Notes: generated by a model from the letters alone, not told the origin. 64,000 nucleotides of DNA from Bacillus inaquosorum KCTC 13429 (GCF_000332645.1 NZ_AMXN01000007.1:124001-188000); one strand, 5' to 3'. Shown: positions 29,090 through 41,943, counted from the first letter of the stretch. A program made the numbers and translations.

Positions 29090-29959
29090 ATGAATGAGAA
29101 TACAACAGACCGGGCGAAAGGCGGGACACAAAACGCATTTACCATTCCTGGTACAGAAGTGCGTATGTTGTCTTCACGGAATGAAAACCGTGCCTATCAA
29201 ATTTTTATCTCGAAGCCGAGTACGCCTCCGCCGCCCGCTGGTTATCCGGTTATTTATCTGCTGGATGCCAATTCTGTCTTCGGAACGATGGCGGAAGCCG
29301 TTCGAATACAGGGGCGCCGTCCTGAAAAAACCGGGGTGATCCCTGCTGTGATCGTGGGCATTGGCTATGCGACGGCAGAGCCGTTCTCCTCAGCGCGCCA
29401 CCGGGATTTTACTATGCCGACAGCTCAATCGAATCTTCCTGTAAGGCCCGACGGCAAAGAATGGCCGGAGCATGGCGGAGCAGAGAGCTTTTTCAGATTT
29501 ATTGAGGAGGATCTAAAACCGGAGATAGAACGAGATTACCAGATTGACAGAAACAGACAAACGATCTTTGGGCACTCGCTTGGCGGGCTGTTCGTGCTGC
29601 AGGTGCTGTTAACGAAGCCGGATGCGTTTCAAACGTATGTCGCGGGAAGTCCGTCGATTCATTGGAATAAACCATTTATTCTCGAGAAAGCGGACCATTT
29701 CGCCTCCTGCTTCAAGAAAAACAATCAGTCTATCAATATCCTGCTTGCAGCAGGAGAATTGGAGCAGCATCATAAAAGCCGGATGAACGATAATGCGAGG
29801 GAGCTTTACGAGAGGCTGGCCGTTTTATCTGAACAAGGCATACGGGCAGAATTTTGTGAGTTTTCAGGAGAAGGACATATTTCGGTTCTTCCTGTTTTGG
29901 TCAGCCGGGCGCTGCGTTTTGCGCTTCACCCTGACGGACCGCATATTTCAATGGGCTGA
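29090..29959 (+). CDS. besA: BesA, bacillibactin trilactone esterase
   Basis: Cytosolic alpha/beta hydrolase of the esterase-D/Fes-like family that hydrolyses ferri-bacillibactin to release iron. The nucleophile is in GHSLGGLF; the fold starts with YPVIYLLDANSVFGTMAEAV and the histidine is in GEGHISVLP near the end. ATG 29090 gives the usual 289 residues, but the only nearby ribosome binding site (AAGGAG at 29068) is closer to an in-frame ATG at 29078, so the start is uncertain by four codons. It has its own Fur box, separate from dhb. Formerly yuiI. Confidence 0.94.
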   Translation: MNENTTDRAKGGTQNAFTIPGTEVRMLSSRNENRAYQIFISKPSTPPPPAGYPVIYLLDANSVFGTMAEAVRIQGRRPEKTGVIPAVIVGIGYATAEPFSSARHRDFTMPTAQSNLPVRPDGKEWPEHGGAESFFRFIEEDLKPEIERDYQIDRNRQTIFGHSLGGLFVLQVLLTKPDAFQTYVAGSPSIHWNKPFILEKADHFASCFKKNNQSINILLAAGELEQHHKSRMNDNARELYERLAVLSEQGIRAEFCEFSGEGHISVLPVLVSRALRFALHPDGPHISMG

Positions 29960-29974
29960 GACATTCTCAGCCTT
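29954..29974 (+). terminator. possible weak terminator after besA
   Basis: Stem GGCTGAGA/TCTCAGCC with a three-base loop containing the besA stop codon, but without a proper T run. Confidence 0.4.
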
Positions 29975-30002
29975 GGTTCTAAAAACGTCACTGAAATTAT
30001 AT

Positions 30003-30031
30003 TTGACTGTCACATGACATTTGGATATGAT
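30003..30031 (+). promoter_or_regulatory. sigma-A promoter of the dhb operon
   Basis: TTGACT (30003-30008), 17-base spacer, TATGAT (30026-30031). A second candidate TGACAT/TATAAT pair overlaps it 12 bases downstream. The Fur box covers the predicted start site. Confidence 0.65.
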
Positions 30032-30044
30032 TATTTTTATAATT

Positions 30045-30063
30045 GATAATGATAATCATTATC
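30045..30063 (+). promoter_or_regulatory. perfect Fur box of the dhb operon
   Basis: GATAATGATAATCATTATC is the classical 19-bp Fur box with no mismatch; the palindrome extends outward to 30041-30067. It sits just downstream of the promoter. Confidence 0.95.
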
Positions 30064-30151
30064 AATTGATTGCGCTTTTTCTTTTCGAGGCGCAGCAGTC
30101 TTTTTCGCTGGATGTCCGTTCGGCATCTGAGTGAAGAAAGGAATTGATGAT

Positions 30152-30937
30152 ATGAATGCAATGGGTATAAAGGGCAAAATTGCTTTTATAACAGGAGCTG
30201 CCCAAGGAATAGGTGAAGCTGTTGCGCGGACGCTTGCCAGTCAAGGCGCACACATTGCGGCAGTTGATTATAATCCTGAAAAGCTGGAAAAGGTTGTGAG
30301 CAGCCTCAAAGCGGAAGGCTGCTATGCGGAAGCCTTTCCCGCGGATGTAAGAGACAGCGCAGCGATTGACGAGATCACGGCGCGCATCGAACGTGAAATG
30401 GGGCCGATCGATATTTTGGTGAATGTAGCGGGTGTCCTTCGCCCGGGACTGATCCATTCACTCAGCGATGAGGAATGGGAAGCCACGTTCTCAGTGAATT
30501 CGACCGGCGTTTTTAACGCCTCGCGTTCAGTCAGCAAATATATGATGGACCGAAGATCGGGTTCGATTGTAACGATCGGATCGAATGCTGCGGGGGTGCC
30601 AAGGACATCTATGGCGGCATATGCCTCTTCAAAGGCAGCGGCAGTGATGTTTACGAAATGCCTTGGCCTTGAGCTTGCAGAATATAATATCCGCTGCAAT
30701 ATTGTATCTCCCGGATCAACGGAAACAGACATGCAGTGGTCATTATGGGCCGATGAAAATGGAGCGGAGCAAGTCATAAAAGGATCACTTGAGACATTTA
30801 AAACAGGGATCCCGCTCAAAAAACTGGCTCAGCCTTCAGATATTGCAAATGCCGTGCTCTTTTTGGTTTCTGGCCAGGCAGGGCATATTACGATGCATAA
30901 TTTATGCGTAGATGGCGGCGCGACCTTAGGCGTGTAA
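30152..30937 (+). CDS. dhbA: 2,3-dihydro-2,3-dihydroxybenzoate dehydrogenase
   Basis: Short-chain dehydrogenase that oxidises 2,3-dihydro-DHB to 2,3-dihydroxybenzoate with NAD+. Cofactor loop GAAQGIGEA (about 13-21), NVAGV, and the catalytic YASSK (Tyr-xxx-Lys). 261 residues from ATG 30152, which follows GAAAGGA at nine bases; in-frame codons at 30131-30149 overlap the ribosome binding site. First gene of the bacillibactin operon; 25 bases separate it from dhbC. Confidence 0.97.
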   Translation: MNAMGIKGKIAFITGAAQGIGEAVARTLASQGAHIAAVDYNPEKLEKVVSSLKAEGCYAEAFPADVRDSAAIDEITARIEREMGPIDILVNVAGVLRPGLIHSLSDEEWEATFSVNSTGVFNASRSVSKYMMDRRSGSIVTIGSNAAGVPRTSMAAYASSKAAAVMFTKCLGLELAEYNIRCNIVSPGSTETDMQWSLWADENGAEQVIKGSLETFKTGIPLKKLAQPSDIANAVLFLVSGQAGHITMHNLCVDGGATLGV

Positions 30938-30962
30938 CTCAATTTAAAGGAGGTTCATGAGA

Positions 30963-32159
30963 ATGTCGGAACAAAACGTTATATCACAAACAAAGGCGGA
31001 GCAATTGCTTCATGAGTATGAGCCGGGTGCTTTTTTCTTAGCTTCTCCTCATCGTGTACTGTTAGCGAAAGGAATTAGTGAAATCGTACCGGAGGCAGAC
31101 GGGCAAAACCAAATAGAAACCCTTTCCGGCCGTATTGCAGAGACGCTGAAGCAAGCAAAGCAATCGGGGCAAAGCCGTCCGCTTGTTGTTGGTGCCGTTC
31201 CTTTTGATCATGTAAAAGCAGCTCGGCTCGTTGTTCCTGAAGAAGTGCGCTGGTCAGGACCGCTTCAGTTTGATCATGCGGAGAAGGAACAGCAGTCTGA
31301 GCATACATACCACATAGAGCCTGTTCCTGCACCAGAGGATTATAAAAATGGTGTGGAACAAGGACTGGCACGTATTGCCGATGGGACACTCAGCAAGATC
31401 GTCCTGTCCAGATCGCTGCATTTGACATCGTCTGAACCGATTCAGACGGATGAACTGCTTCGTCATCTGGCGCAGCATAACACGCACGGCTACACGTTTG
31501 CCGCGGACGTGTCCCGCGAAGCCGAAACGTCTTCCCGCCGAACATTGCTCGGTGCAAGTCCGGAGCTTCTCGTTTCAAGAATGGGAACTCAGGTCGTTTC
31601 CAATCCATTAGCCGGCTCAAGGCCTCGCAGTGATGATCCTGCTGAAGACCAGCGCCGGGCAAATGAATTGCTTTCTTCCGCAAAGGATCTCCATGAGCAT
31701 GCGGTTGTGGCTGACGCGGTTGCCGCAGCGCTGCGGCCTTTCTGCCGGACGCTGGATGTCCCGGAAAAGCCTTCACTGATCAAAACGGAGACGATGTGGC
31801 ATCTGTCCAGCGTGATTAAGGGAGAGCTTTCCGATCCGTCCGTGACCGCACTGGAATTGGCGGCGGCGCTCCACCCGACGCCGGCCGTCTGCGGAACACC
31901 GACTGATCTTGCAAGAGAAGCGATTCTCAGCATTGAACCGTTTGACCGCGGTTTCTTTACCGGCATGGTCGGCTGGTGTGACGATGCGGGTGACGGAGAA
32001 TGGGTCGTGACGATTCGTTGCGCAGAGGCAGAAGAACGCTTACTCCGCCTGTATGCCGGAGCCGGTGTTGTTGCTGGATCAAAAGCTGAGGACGAGCTTC
32101 AGGAGACATCCGCGAAGTTTCGGACAATGCTGCGGGCAATGGGCGTGAATCACATATGA
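30963..32159 (+). CDS. dhbC: isochorismate synthase
   Basis: Converts chorismate to isochorismate, the first committed step of DHB synthesis. Chorismate-binding enzyme of 398 residues with the C-terminal active-site blocks [44 protein letters not shown] and [15 protein letters not shown] 30963 is nine bases from AAAGGAGG; the ATG at 30957 is too close. 28 bases precede dhbE. Confidence 0.97.
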   Translation: MSEQNVISQTKAEQLLHEYEPGAFFLASPHRVLLAKGISEIVPEADGQNQIETLSGRIAETLKQAKQSGQSRPLVVGAVPFDHVKAARLVVPEEVRWSGPLQFDHAEKEQQSEHTYHIEPVPAPEDYKNGVEQGLARIADGTLSKIVLSRSLHLTSSEPIQTDELLRHLAQHNTHGYTFAADVSREAETSSRRTLLGASPELLVSRMGTQVVSNPLAGSRPRSDDPAEDQRRANELLSSAKDLHEHAVVADAVAAALRPFCRTLDVPEKPSLIKTETMWHLSSVIKGELSDPSVTALELAAALHPTPAVCGTPTDLAREAILSIEPFDRGFFTGMVGWCDDAGDGEWVVTIRCAEAEERLLRLYAGAGVVAGSKAEDELQETSAKFRTMLRAMGVNHI

Positions 32160-32187
32160 TCAGAATGAATTGCTGGAGGGATACAAC

Positions 32188-33807
32188 ATGCTGAATGGAT
32201 TTACTCCTTGGCCTGATGAGTTAGCTGAGACATATCGAAAGAACGGCTGCTGGGCCGGCGAGACGTTTGGAGATTTGTTAAGGGACCGGGCAGCCAAACA
32301 TGGCGACGGCATCGCAATTACTTGCGGAAACACCCATTGGAGCTATCAAGAGCTTGATACGAGGGTTGATCGTCTGGCTGCCGGATTTCAGAAGCTCGGC
32401 ATTAAACAGATGGATCGTGTCGTGGTGCAGCTGCCGAATATCGCAGAGTTTTTTGAAGTCATTTTCGCGCTCTTCCGTCTGGGGGCGCTCCCGGTCTTTG
32501 CACTGCCTTCTCATCGAAGCAGTGAAATTACATATTTTTGCGAATTTGCTGAAGCGGCTGCTTATATCATTCCCGACTCCTATTCCGGTTTTGACTACCG
32601 TTCACTCGCCAGACAGGTACAAAGCAAGCTACCGTCTTTGAAACACGTCATTGTCGCAGGTGAGGCAGAGGAATTTCTGCCCCTGGAGGATTTGCATACA
32701 GAACCTGTAAAACTGCCTGAAGTCAAATCTTCAGATGTGGCGTTCCTTCAGCTTTCTGGAGGAAGCACCGGCTTATCAAAACTGATTCCGCGGACGCACG
32801 ATGACTACATTTACAGCCTGAAGCTGAGTGCGGAGGTTTGCTGGCTCGACCACAGTACGGTGTACTTGGCAGCATTGCCGATGGCGCACAATTATCCGCT
32901 GAGCTCGCCTGGGGTTCTCGGCGTATTATACGCCGGAGGAAGAGTGGTGTTATCTCCTTCTCCAAGTCCTGATGACGCATTTCCTTTGATTGAACGGGAA
33001 CAAGTCACGATTACCGCTCTTGTTCCGCCCCTTGCGATGGTATGGATGGACGCGGCATCCTCACGCCAAGACGATCTATCCAGTCTTCAAGTGCTGCAGG
33101 TTGGCGGCGCCAAGTTCAGTGCTGAAGCTGCGCGCAGGGTAAACGCTGTTTTCGGCTGCACGCTGCAGCAGGTGTTCGGAATGGCAGAGGGGCTCGTCAA
33201 TTATACGAGATTGGATGACCCTGAAGAGGTCATTGTCAACACCCAAGGAAAACCGATGTCCCCATATGATGAGGTACGTGTTTGGGATGATCAGGATCGT
33301 GACGTAAAACCTGGTGAAACAGGACATCTGCTGACACGGGGACCGTATACGATTCGGGGTTACTATAAGGCAGAAGAGCATAACGCTGCTTCATTTACTG
33401 AGGATGGTTTTTACCGCACGGGTGATATCGTCAGACTGACATCAGACGGCTATATCGTCGTTGAAGGCCGGGCGAAGGATCAAATTAACCGCGGAGGAGA
33501 AAAAGTGGCGGCTGAAGAGGTGGAAAATCATCTGCTGGCGCATCCGGCTGTCCATGATGCCGCAATGGTCTCTATGCCTGACCAATTTCTTGGCGAAAGA
33601 TCTTGTGTGTTCATTATTCCCCGGGATGAAGCCCCGAAAGCCGCAGAGCTCAAAGCGTTTTTGAGAGAGCGCGGACTGGCGGCATATAAAATCCCTGACC
33701 GGATTGAATTTGTCGAGTCATTCCCGCAGACAGGGGTAGGAAAAGTCAGCAAAAAAGCGCTCCGTGAAGCCATTTCCGAGAAGCTTCTTGCAGGATCAAA
33801 AAAATAA
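32188..33807 (+). CDS. dhbE: 2,3-dihydroxybenzoate-AMP ligase
   Basis: Stand-alone adenylation enzyme that activates DHB as the acyl-AMP and loads it on the carrier domain of DhbB. Adenylate-forming motifs are [16 protein letters not shown] (A3, P-loop), YRTGDIV (A7), [14 protein letters not shown] (A8) and [10 protein letters not shown] (A10 with the catalytic Lys). 539 residues from ATG 32188, behind CTGGAGGG. The crystal structure of the B. subtilis protein is a reference for aryl-acid activation. Confidence 0.97.
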   Translation: MLNGFTPWPDELAETYRKNGCWAGETFGDLLRDRAAKHGDGIAITCGNTHWSYQELDTRVDRLAAGFQKLGIKQMDRVVVQLPNIAEFFEVIFALFRLGALPVFALPSHRSSEITYFCEFAEAAAYIIPDSYSGFDYRSLARQVQSKLPSLKHVIVAGEAEEFLPLEDLHTEPVKLPEVKSSDVAFLQLSGGSTGLSKLIPRTHDDYIYSLKLSAEVCWLDHSTVYLAALPMAHNYPLSSPGVLGVLYAGGRVVLSPSPSPDDAFPLIEREQVTITALVPPLAMVWMDAASSRQDDLSSLQVLQVGGAKFSAEAARRVNAVFGCTLQQVFGMAEGLVNYTRLDDPEEVIVNTQGKPMSPYDEVRVWDDQDRDVKPGETGHLLTRGPYTIRGYYKAEEHNAASFTEDGFYRTGDIVRLTSDGYIVVEGRAKDQINRGGEKVAAEEVENHLLAHPAVHDAAMVSMPDQFLGERSCVFIIPRDEAPKAAELKAFLRERGLAAYKIPDRIEFVESFPQTGVGKVSKKALREAISEKLLAGSKK

Positions 33808-33834
33808 AACAACAATTTGAGAGGAAGTGTTCAA

Positions 33835-34770
33835 ATGGCTATACCTGCCATTCAGCCGTATCAAATGCCGACAGCGTCTGATATGCCGCAAAACAAAGTC
33901 TCATGGGTGCCTGATCCAAATCGGGCGGTCCTATTAATACACGATATGCAAAACTATTTTGTCGATGCTTTCACAGCTGGAGCTTCTCCGGTAACAGAGC
34001 TTTCGGCGAATATACGCAAGCTGAAGGATCGATGTGCCCAGCTTGGAATACCTGTCGTCTATACTGCACAGCCTGGAAGTCAAAATCCGGCAGACCGGGC
34101 GCTGCTGACAGACTTTTGGGGTCCGGGATTAAACAGCGGCCCTTATGAGGAGAAAATTGTAACTGAGCTGGCACCGGAAGATGATGATCTCGTGCTGACA
34201 AAATGGAGATACAGCGCGTTTAAGAGAACGAATCTGCTTGAGATTATGCGCAAAGAGGGACGTGATCAGCTGATCATTTCCGGAATTTACGCCCATATCG
34301 GCTGTCTCGTTACAGCATGTGAAGCATTTATGGAGGATATCGAAGCATTTTTTGTGGGAGATGCAGTTGCTGATTTTTCATTAGAAAAACATCAAATGGC
34401 GCTGGATTATGCAGCTGGGCGCTGTGCGTTTACCATAATGACTGACAGTCTTCTCGACCAGCTGAAGCAGGTGCCTGCTGCTGCTCAGAAAACGTCAATG
34501 ACTACTGGCAGAGAAGTGTTTACATGTGAGAGTATCCGTAAACAAATTGCTGAGCTTCTTCAAGAAACGCCTGAAGACATTACAGATCAAGAGGATTTGC
34601 TCGACCGGGGGCTTGATTCGGTAAGGATCATGACATTAGTAGAACAATGGCGCCGTGAAGGAGCCGAGGTAACATTCGTGGAACTGGCTGAACGCCCGAC
34701 GATCGAAGAATGGCAGAAATTGCTTACAACCCGCAGCCAGCAAGTGCTGCCAAACGCGGATTATCTATAA
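33835..34770 (+). CDS. dhbB: isochorismatase with aryl carrier domain
   Basis: Bifunctional protein of 311 residues. The N-terminal isochorismatase (about 1-210; [39 protein letters not shown]) hydrolyses isochorismate to 2,3-dihydro-DHB. The C-terminal aryl carrier domain (about 225-300) carries the phosphopantetheine serine S262 in RGLDSVRIM. DhbE loads DHB here and DhbF takes it. ATG 33835 follows GAGAGGAAGTG. Confidence 0.97.
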   Translation: MAIPAIQPYQMPTASDMPQNKVSWVPDPNRAVLLIHDMQNYFVDAFTAGASPVTELSANIRKLKDRCAQLGIPVVYTAQPGSQNPADRALLTDFWGPGLNSGPYEEKIVTELAPEDDDLVLTKWRYSAFKRTNLLEIMRKEGRDQLIISGIYAHIGCLVTACEAFMEDIEAFFVGDAVADFSLEKHQMALDYAAGRCAFTIMTDSLLDQLKQVPAAAQKTSMTTGREVFTCESIRKQIAELLQETPEDITDQEDLLDRGLDSVRIMTLVEQWRREGAEVTFVELAERPTIEEWQKLLTTRSQQVLPNADYL

Positions 34771-34789
34771 AAGGAGGGTAAACAAACGG

Positions 34790-37700
34790 ATGCCTGATAC
34801 AAAAGACCTTCAATATTCTTTGACCGGAGCGCAAACCGGCATATGGTTTGCTCAGCAGCTTGATCCGGACAATCCAATCTACAATACAGCGGAATATATA
34901 GAAATCAATGGACCAATCAATATTGCTTTATTTGAAGAAGCTTTGCGGCATGTGATAAAGGAAGCGGAATCGCTGCATGTCCGCTTCGGTGAAAATATGG
35001 ACGGGCCTTGGCAGATGATAAACCCGTCTCCGGATGTACAGCTGCACGTCATTGACGTCAGCTCTAAGCCTGATCCGGAAAAAACAGCATTAGACTGGAT
35101 GAAAGCAGATTTGGCAAAGCCCGTCGATTTAGGATATGACCCTTTGTTCAATGAAGCTTTGTTTATAGCCGGGCCTGATCGTTTCTTTTGGTATCAGCGC
35201 ATTCACCATATTGCGATCGACGGCTTCGGTTTTTCCCTGATTGCTCAGCGTGTGGCAAGTACGTATGCCGCGCTTGTGAAAGGACAATCAGCTAAAGATC
35301 GTTCCTTTGGGTCTCTTCAGGCCATTTTGGAAGAGGATACAGATTATCGCGCATCAGAGCAGTATGAGAAGGATCGTCAATTCTGGCTGGACCGTTTTGC
35401 TGATGGACCTGAGGTTGTAAGTTTGGCAGACCGGGCGCCAAGAACATCTAACAGTTTTCTTCGTCATACGGCGTATCTGCCTCTATCTGATGTAAACGCG
35501 TTAAAAGAAGCGGCGCGCTATTTCTCAGGAAGCTGGCATGAAGTCGTGATTGCGGTGTCAGCTGTTTATGTGCACCGAATGACCGGCTCTGAGGATGTTG
35601 TGCTCGGTCTGCCCATGATGGGACGGATAGGGTCCGCATCACTGAATGTACCGGCTATGGTGATGAACCTTCTCCCGCTTCGGCTGTCTGTAAGCTCTTC
35701 GATGAGCTTTTCAGAACTTATTCAGCAAATTTCCCGGGAAATCCGCAGTATTCGGCGACATCATAAGTATCGCCATGAAGAGCTTCGGCGCGATCTGAAA
35801 TTGATAGGAGAAAACCATAGATTATTTGGCCCTCAAATCAATCTCATGCCGTTTGATTACGGTCTCGACTTTGCCGGAGCCCGGGGCACGACGCATAATC
35901 TTTCAGCCGGTCCTGTTGATGATCTATCAATCAATGTATATGACAGAACGGACGGCAGCGGACTGCGAATTGATGTAGACGCGAATCCTGAGGTATACAG
36001 CGAGTCTGATATTAAGCTTCATCAGCAGCGTATTTTGCAGCTGCTGCAAATGGCTTCAGCAGGGGAGGACATGCTGATTGGGCAAATGGAGCTCCTATTG
36101 CCAGAGGAGAAAAAACAAGTCATTAGTGAATGGAATGAGACGGCAAAACCTGAGAACCTGCTCAGCCTTCAGGACATGTTCGAGAAGCAGGCAGTTCTTA
36201 CGCCAGAACGTATCGCTCTCATATGTGATGATGTTCAAGTAAACTATCAAGAGCTGAATGAAGAGGCAAACCGCCTCGCGCATCTGTTGATCGAAAAAGG
36301 CCTTGGTCCGGAGCAGTTTGTCGCTTTGGCGCTGCCGCGTTCTCCAGAGATGGTAGCTTCGATGCTTGCTGTACTGAAGACTGGTGCGGCGTATCTTCCG
36401 TTAGATTCGGAGTTTCCGGCCGACCGAATTTCCTACATGCTGGAGGATGCAAACCCATCATGCATCATAACGACTGAGGAAATAGCAGCCCGTCTGCCTG
36501 ATGACCTGTCTGTTCCGCAGCTTGTGCTTGACCAGGCTGTTACACAGGAGGTTGTAAAACGCTATTCGCCTGACAATCCGAATGTATCGGTTTCTCTTGC
36601 CCATCCTGCGTACATCATCTATACCTCAGGATCAACAGGAAGACCGAAGGGTGTCGTTGTTACACTTAAAAGCTTAAGCAATTTCCTGCTGTCCATGCAG
36701 GAGGCATTTTCTCTAGGAGAAGAAGACAGGCTGTTGGCTGTGACGACTGTCGCTTTTGATATTTCAGCATTGGAGTTATATCTTCCGCTTATCAGCGGGG
36801 CGCAAATCGTGATCGCACAGAAAGAAACGATCCGTGAGCCACAGGCATTAGCTCAAATGATTGAATATTTCGATATCAATATCATGCAGGCGACACCGAC
36901 ACTGTGGCATGCCTTGGTGACGAATGAACCTGAGAAACTTCGGGGGCTTAGAGTGCTTGTCGGAGGCGAGGCGCTGCCAAGCGGACTTTTACAGGCGCTT
37001 CATGAGCTTCATTGTCCAGTCACGAATTTATACGGTCCGACTGAAACAACGATTTGGTCTGCAGCAGCTTTTCTTGAAGAAGGACTGAAGGGCGTTCCGC
37101 CAATTGGCAAACCGATTTGGAATACGCAGGTGTATGTGCTTGATAACGGTTTGCAGCCGGTGCCGCCGGGAGTTGTCGGAGAGCTTTATATTGCAGGAAC
37201 CGGCTTGGCTAGAGGTTATTTCCGCCGCCCTGATTTAACGGCTGAGCGTTTTGTTGCAGATCCATACGGACCGCCGGGGGCTCGGATGTATCGGACCGGA
37301 GATCAGGCCCGCTGGCGCGCTGATGGGTCTTTGGATTATATCGGACGGGCGGATCATCAAATCAAAATTCGCGGATTCCGAATTGAACTTGGAGAAATTG
37401 ATGCCGTGCTTGCTAAGCATCCGGACATCGAACAGGCCGCGGTTGTCGTTCGGGAAGATCAGCCGGGAGATAAAAGATTGGTGGCATATGTAGTCGCTGC
37501 TTCAGCTATTGATACTGCCGAGCTTCGCCGTTATGTGGGTGCCAGTCTTCCTGATTATATGGTGCCGGCGGCATTTGTAGAGATGGACGAACTGCCATTG
37601 ACACCTAATGGCAAGCTCGATCGGAAAGCATTGCCGGCGCCTGATTTAAGCACATCTGTCAGCGATAGGGGACCGCGAACTCCTCAGGAAGAGATATTGT

Positions 37701-40700
37701 GTGACTTGTTTGCCGAGGTTCTCGGTTTGGCACGGGTCGGCATCGATGACAGTTTCTTCGAGCTGGGCGGTCACTCTCTTCTTGCAGCCCGTCTGATGAG
37801 CCGCATTCGCGAGGTAATGGGAGCCGAACTTGGTATTGCCAAGCTCTTTGACGAACCGACAGTAGCCGGACTCGCTGCCCATCTTGATCAGGCGCAGAGT
37901 GCACGTCCCGCATTGCAGAGAGCTGAGCGGCCTGAAAGAATTCCGCTTTCTTTTGCTCAGCGCCGGCTATGGTTCCTCCATTGTCTTGAAGGGCCGAGCC
38001 CTACTTATAATATACCGGTTGCTGTCCGTCTGTCGGGTGAACTGGACCAAGGAGTGCTGCAAGCTGCACTATATGATCTCGTCTGCCGCCATGAAAGCCT
38101 TCGGACGATCTTCCCTGAATCACAGGGGACATCCTATCAGCATATTTTAGACGCTGATCAAGCAAGGCCTGATTTACATGTTACTGAGATTACTGAGAAG
38201 GAGCTTTCTGAGCGGTTTGCTGAAGCCGTGCGTTACAGCTTTGATCTTGCAGCTGAACCTGCTTTTCGTGCAGAGCTATTTGTCATCGGGCCTGACGAGT
38301 ACGTGCTTCTTCTCCTCGTGCATCATATTGTCGGGGACGGCTGGTCCTTAACGCCGCTGACCCGTGACCTTGGGGCGGCTTATGAGGCTCGCTGTCACGG
38401 AAAAGCTCCCGAATGGGCGCCCCTTGCTGTGCAGTATGCAGACTATGCGCTTTGGCAGCAAGAACTGCTTGGGAGCGGGGATGATCCAAATAGTTTGATT
38501 GCCGGACAGCTTGCTTTCTGGAAAGAAACCTTGAAGAATCTTCCTGATCAGCTTGAACTGCCAACCGATTATTCACGTCCGGCTGAGCCGAGTCATGATG
38601 GGGATACGATACATTTCCGTATTGAGCCTGAGCTTCACAAGCGATTGCAGGAGCTGGCTCGCGCAAATAGGGTGAGCCTGTTTATGGTGCTTCAATCCGG
38701 TCTCGCCGCTTTATTGACAAGACTGGGAGCGGGCACTGACATTCCGATCGGCAGTCCGATCGCGGGTCGGAATGATGATGCGCTAGGCGATCTTGTGGGA
38801 CTGTTTATCAATACATTGGTGCTCAGAACCGATACGTCCGGTGACCCAAGCTTCCGTGAGCTTCTTGACAGAGTGCGGGAAGTGAATCTGGCAGCCTATG
38901 AAAATCAAGATCTGCCGTTTGAGAGACTTGTAGAGGTGCTCAATCCGGCTCGCTCACGGGCGACGCATCCTTTATTCCAAATCATGCTTGCGTTCCAAAA
39001 CACACCAGACGCTGAACTGCATCTTCCCGACATGGAAAGCAGCCTGCGGATCCACAGTGTCGGTTCTGCCAAGTTTGATTTGACGCTGGAAGTCAGTGAA
39101 AACCGTCTTGCTGACGGGACACCAAACGGATTGGAAGGCCTGCTAGAATACAGCACTGATCTTTTCAAGCGGGAAACTGCTCAGGCTCTTGCTGACCGTC
39201 TGATGCGCCTGCTGGAGGCTGCTGAGTCTGATCCTGACCAGCAAATCGGAAATCTGGACATCCTTGCACCGGAGGAGCGCAGCAACATGGCGACAGATTG
39301 GCAAAATGTTTCTGAAAAGATTCCGCACGCAAGTTTGCCGGAGCAGTTTGAGAAGCAGGCTGCTTTAAGCCCTGATGCCATTGCCGTTGTTTACGAAGAT
39401 CAGTCACTGAGCTATGCAGAGCTGAATGAAAGAGCAAATCGGCTTGCCCGAATGCTGATCAGCGAAGGCGTCGGTCCAGAGCAATTTGTGGCCTTGGCAC
39501 TGCCTCGGTCATTGGAAATGGCTGTCGGGCTATTAGCGGTGCTGAAAGCCGGCGCGGCTTATCTGCCACTCGATCCGGACTATCCGGCTGACCGAATCGC
39601 TTTTATGCTGGAAGATGCGCAGCCTGCGTTTATCATGACGAACACAAAAGCTGCAGAACACATTCCGCCAGCGGAAAACGTGCCGAAAATCGTGCTGGAT
39701 GATCCCGAACTGTCAGAGAAACTAAACACATACCCTGCTGAGAATCCGAATAATGCGGATAGAATTCAGCCGCTTTCTCCTTTGAATACGGCGTATGTCA
39801 TTTATACATCCGGTTCAACGGGTGTTCCAAAAGGTGTGATGATTCCTCATCAAAACGTAACACGTTTATTTGCAGCAACTGATCACTGGTTCCATTTCAG
39901 CTCAGACGATATTTGGACCATGTTCCATTCCTATGCGTTTGACTTTTCTGTGTGGGAGATTTGGGGTCCTCTGCTGCATGGCGGACGTCTTGTCATCGTG
40001 CCTCATCACGTCAGCAGATCGCCAGAAGCGTTTCTGCGCCTGCTGGTAAAAGAGGGTGTAACCGTTCTGAATCAGACACCGTCCGCTTTCTATCAGTTTA
40101 TGCAGGCGGAACGGGAGCAGCCGGATCTCGGACAGGCGCTCAGCCTTCGCTGTGTCATTTTTGGCGGAGAAGCGCTTGAACTCAGCCGTCTAGAGGATTG
40201 GTATAACCGCCATCCTGAAAATAGACCGCAGCTGATCAATATGTATGGTATTACAGAAACGACGGTTCATGTGAGTTATATCGAATTAGACCGAAGCGTT
40301 GCAGCTTTACGGGCAAACAGCTTGATCGGCTGCGGCATTCCGGATCTTGGCGTATATGTGCTGGATGAGCGCTTGCAGCCGGTCCCGCCGGGTGTTGCCG
40401 GAGAGCTGTATGTATCAGGAGCTGGGTTGGCACGAGGTTATTTAGGCCGGGCTGGATTAACAGCAGAACGCTTCATAGCTGATCCGTTCGGTCCTCCGGG
40501 CACTCGGATGTATCGCACTGGGGATGTGGCCCGCCTCCGCGCTGACGGCTCTCTCGACTATGTCGGCCGTGCCGATCACCAAGTGAAAATTCGGGGCTTC
40601 CGGATTGAACTGGGAGAAATTGAAGCCGCGCTCGTTCAGCATTCGCAGCTTGAAGATGCGGCAGTAATCGTGCGTGAGGACCAGCCGGGAGATAAACGTT

Positions 40701-41929
40701 TGGCAGCTTATGTCATACCTTCTTCAGAAGAAACGTTTGATACGGCGGAACTGCGCAAATATGCTGCTGAGAGACTGCCGGATTACATGGTGCCTTCTGC
40801 CTTTGTGATGATGAAAGAATTGCCGCTGACACCGAACGGAAAGCTTGACCGTAAAGCGCTGCCTGCTCCGGATTTCGCAGCGGCAGTAACAGGACGCGGA
40901 CCGAGAACGCCGCAGGAAGAAATCCTCTGTGACCTGTTTATGGAGGTGCTTCACTTGCCGCGTGTCGGCATTGATGACCGTTTCTTTGATTTAGGCGGAC
41001 ATTCCTTGCTTGCTGTTCAGCTGATGAGCCGTATTCGTGAAGCGCTCGGCGTTGAACTCAGCATCGGCAACCTATTCGAAGCGCCGACTGTGGCCGGGCT
41101 TGCTGAAAGACTTGAGATGGGTTCAAGCCAAAGCGCACTCGACGTTCTGCTGCCGCTCCGAACAAGTGGAGACAAGCTTCCTTTATTCTGTGTACATCCG
41201 GCAGGCGGACTCAGCTGGTGCTATGCTGGTTTGATGACCAATTTAGGAACAGATTATCCGATCTACGGCTTGCAAGCACGCGGAATCGGACAGCGGGATG
41301 AGCTTCCAAAAACACTTGACGACATGGCTGCCGATTACATTGAACAAATCAGAACAATCCAGCCGAAAGGCCCGTATCATTTGCTAGGCTGGTCCCTAGG
41401 TGGGAATGTCGTTCAAGCGATGGCCACCCAGCTGCAACATCAAGGAGAAGAAGTATCCCTATTGGTGATGCTGGACGCCTATCCGAACCACTTCCTTCCT
41501 ATAAAAGAGGCGCCGGACGATGAGGAAGCGCTTATTGCCCTTCTGGCGTTAGGTGGGTACGACCCGGACAGCTTAGGGGACAAACCGCTTGATTTTGAAA
41601 CAGCGATCGAGATTCTTCGCCGTGACGGCAGCGCGCTAGCGAGCCTGGATGAATCGGTCATTTTAAATCTGAAGAATACGTATGTCAATTCTGTCGGTAT
41701 TTTAGGCTCATATAAGCCGAAACCCTTCCGTGGAAATGTCTTGTTTTTCAGATCAACAATCATTCCTGATTGGTTTGATCCGATTGAACCTGATTCGTGG
41801 AAGCCTTATATTCACGGACAAATTGAACAAATCGACATCGACTGCCGTCATAAAGATCTTTGTCAGCCGGAACCGCTTGCTCAAATCGGCAAGGTTCTCG
41901 CTGTCAAACTGGAAGAGATGAATAAATAA
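34790..41929 (+). CDS. dhbF: dimodular nonribosomal peptide synthetase for bacillibactin
   Basis: 2379-residue NRPS that builds bacillibactin, a cyclic trimer of DHB-Gly-Thr. Domains in order: condensation 1 (HHIAIDG at 139-145), adenylation 1 for glycine (core [10 protein letters not shown] near 614), carrier 1 (S996 in GGHSLLA), condensation 2 (HHIVGDG at 1178-1184), adenylation 2 for threonine ([10 protein letters not shown] near 1676), carrier 2 (S2072), and a C-terminal thioesterase (S2202 in GWSLGG) that trimerises and cyclises. There is no epimerisation domain. Gly/Thr assignment comes from the known product. The start follows AAGGAGGG. The two modules are strongly similar in sequence. 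Confidence 0.98.
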   Translation: MPDTKDLQYSLTGAQTGIWFAQQLDPDNPIYNTAEYIEINGPINIALFEEALRHVIKEAESLHVRFGENMDGPWQMINPSPDVQLHVIDVSSKPDPEKTALDWMKADLAKPVDLGYDPLFNEALFIAGPDRFFWYQRIHHIAIDGFGFSLIAQRVASTYAALVKGQSAKDRSFGSLQAILEEDTDYRASEQYEKDRQFWLDRFADGPEVVSLADRAPRTSNSFLRHTAYLPLSDVNALKEAARYFSGSWHEVVIAVSAVYVHRMTGSEDVVLGLPMMGRIGSASLNVPAMVMNLLPLRLSVSSSMSFSELIQQISREIRSIRRHHKYRHEELRRDLKLIGENHRLFGPQINLMPFDYGLDFAGARGTTHNLSAGPVDDLSINVYDRTDGSGLRIDVDANPEVYSESDIKLHQQRILQLLQMASAGEDMLIGQMELLLPEEKKQVISEWNETAKPENLLSLQDMFEKQAVLTPERIALICDDVQVNYQELNEEANRLAHLLIEKGLGPEQFVALALPRSPEMVASMLAVLKTGAAYLPLDSEFPADRISYMLEDANPSCIITTEEIAARLPDDLSVPQLVLDQAVTQEVVKRYSPDNPNVSVSLAHPAYIIYTSGSTGRPKGVVVTLKSLSNFLLSMQEAFSLGEEDRLLAVTTVAFDISALELYLPLISGAQIVIAQKETIREPQALAQMIEYFDINIMQATPTLWHALVTNEPEKLRGLRVLVGGEALPSGLLQALHELHCPVTNLYGPTETTIWSAAAFLEEGLKGVPPIGKPIWNTQVYVLDNGLQPVPPGVVGELYIAGTGLARGYFRRPDLTAERFVADPYGPPGARMYRTGDQARWRADGSLDYIGRADHQIKIRGFRIELGEIDAVLAKHPDIEQAAVVVREDQPGDKRLVAYVVAASAIDTAELRRYVGASLPDYMVPAAFVEMDELPLTPNGKLDRKALPAPDLSTSVSDRGPRTPQEEILCDLFAEVLGLARVGIDDSFFELGGHSLLAARLMSRIREVMGAELGIAKLFDEPTVAGLAAHLDQAQSARPALQRAERPERIPLSFAQRRLWFLHCLEGPSPTYNIPVAVRLSGELDQGVLQAALYDLVCRHESLRTIFPESQGTSYQHILDADQARPDLHVTEITEKELSERFAEAVRYSFDLAAEPAFRAELFVIGPDEYVLLLLVHHIVGDGWSLTPLTRDLGAAYEARCHGKAPEWAPLAVQYADYALWQQELLGSGDDPNSLIAGQLAFWKETLKNLPDQLELPTDYSRPAEPSHDGDTIHFRIEPELHKRLQELARANRVSLFMVLQSGLAALLTRLGAGTDIPIGSPIAGRNDDALGDLVGLFINTLVLRTDTSGDPSFRELLDRVREVNLAAYENQDLPFERLVEVLNPARSRATHPLFQIMLAFQNTPDAELHLPDMESSLRIHSVGSAKFDLTLEVSENRLADGTPNGLEGLLEYSTDLFKRETAQALADRLMRLLEAAESDPDQQIGNLDILAPEERSNMATDWQNVSEKIPHASLPEQFEKQAALSPDAIAVVYEDQSLSYAELNERANRLARMLISEGVGPEQFVALALPRSLEMAVGLLAVLKAGAAYLPLDPDYPADRIAFMLEDAQPAFIMTNTKAAEHIPPAENVPKIVLDDPELSEKLNTYPAENPNNADRIQPLSPLNTAYVIYTSGSTGVPKGVMIPHQNVTRLFAATDHWFHFSSDDIWTMFHSYAFDFSVWEIWGPLLHGGRLVIVPHHVSRSPEAFLRLLVKEGVTVLNQTPSAFYQFMQAEREQPDLGQALSLRCVIFGGEALELSRLEDWYNRHPENRPQLINMYGITETTVHVSYIELDRSVAALRANSLIGCGIPDLGVYVLDERLQPVPPGVAGELYVSGAGLARGYLGRAGLTAERFIADPFGPPGTRMYRTGDVARLRADGSLDYVGRADHQVKIRGFRIELGEIEAALVQHSQLEDAAVIVREDQPGDKRLAAYVIPSSEETFDTAELRKYAAERLPDYMVPSAFVMMKELPLTPNGKLDRKALPAPDFAAAVTGRGPRTPQEEILCDLFMEVLHLPRVGIDDRFFDLGGHSLLAVQLMSRIREALGVELSIGNLFEAPTVAGLAERLEMGSSQSALDVLLPLRTSGDKLPLFCVHPAGGLSWCYAGLMTNLGTDYPIYGLQARGIGQRDELPKTLDDMAADYIEQIRTIQPKGPYHLLGWSLGGNVVQAMATQLQHQGEEVSLLVMLDAYPNHFLPIKEAPDDEEALIALLALGGYDPDSLGDKPLDFETAIEILRRDGSALASLDESVILNLKNTYVNSVGILGSYKPKPFRGNVLFFRSTIIPDWFDPIEPDSWKPYIHGQIEQIDIDCRHKDLCQPEPLAQIGKVLAVKLEEMNK

Positions 41930-41943
41930 GGGGGAAGCAATAG

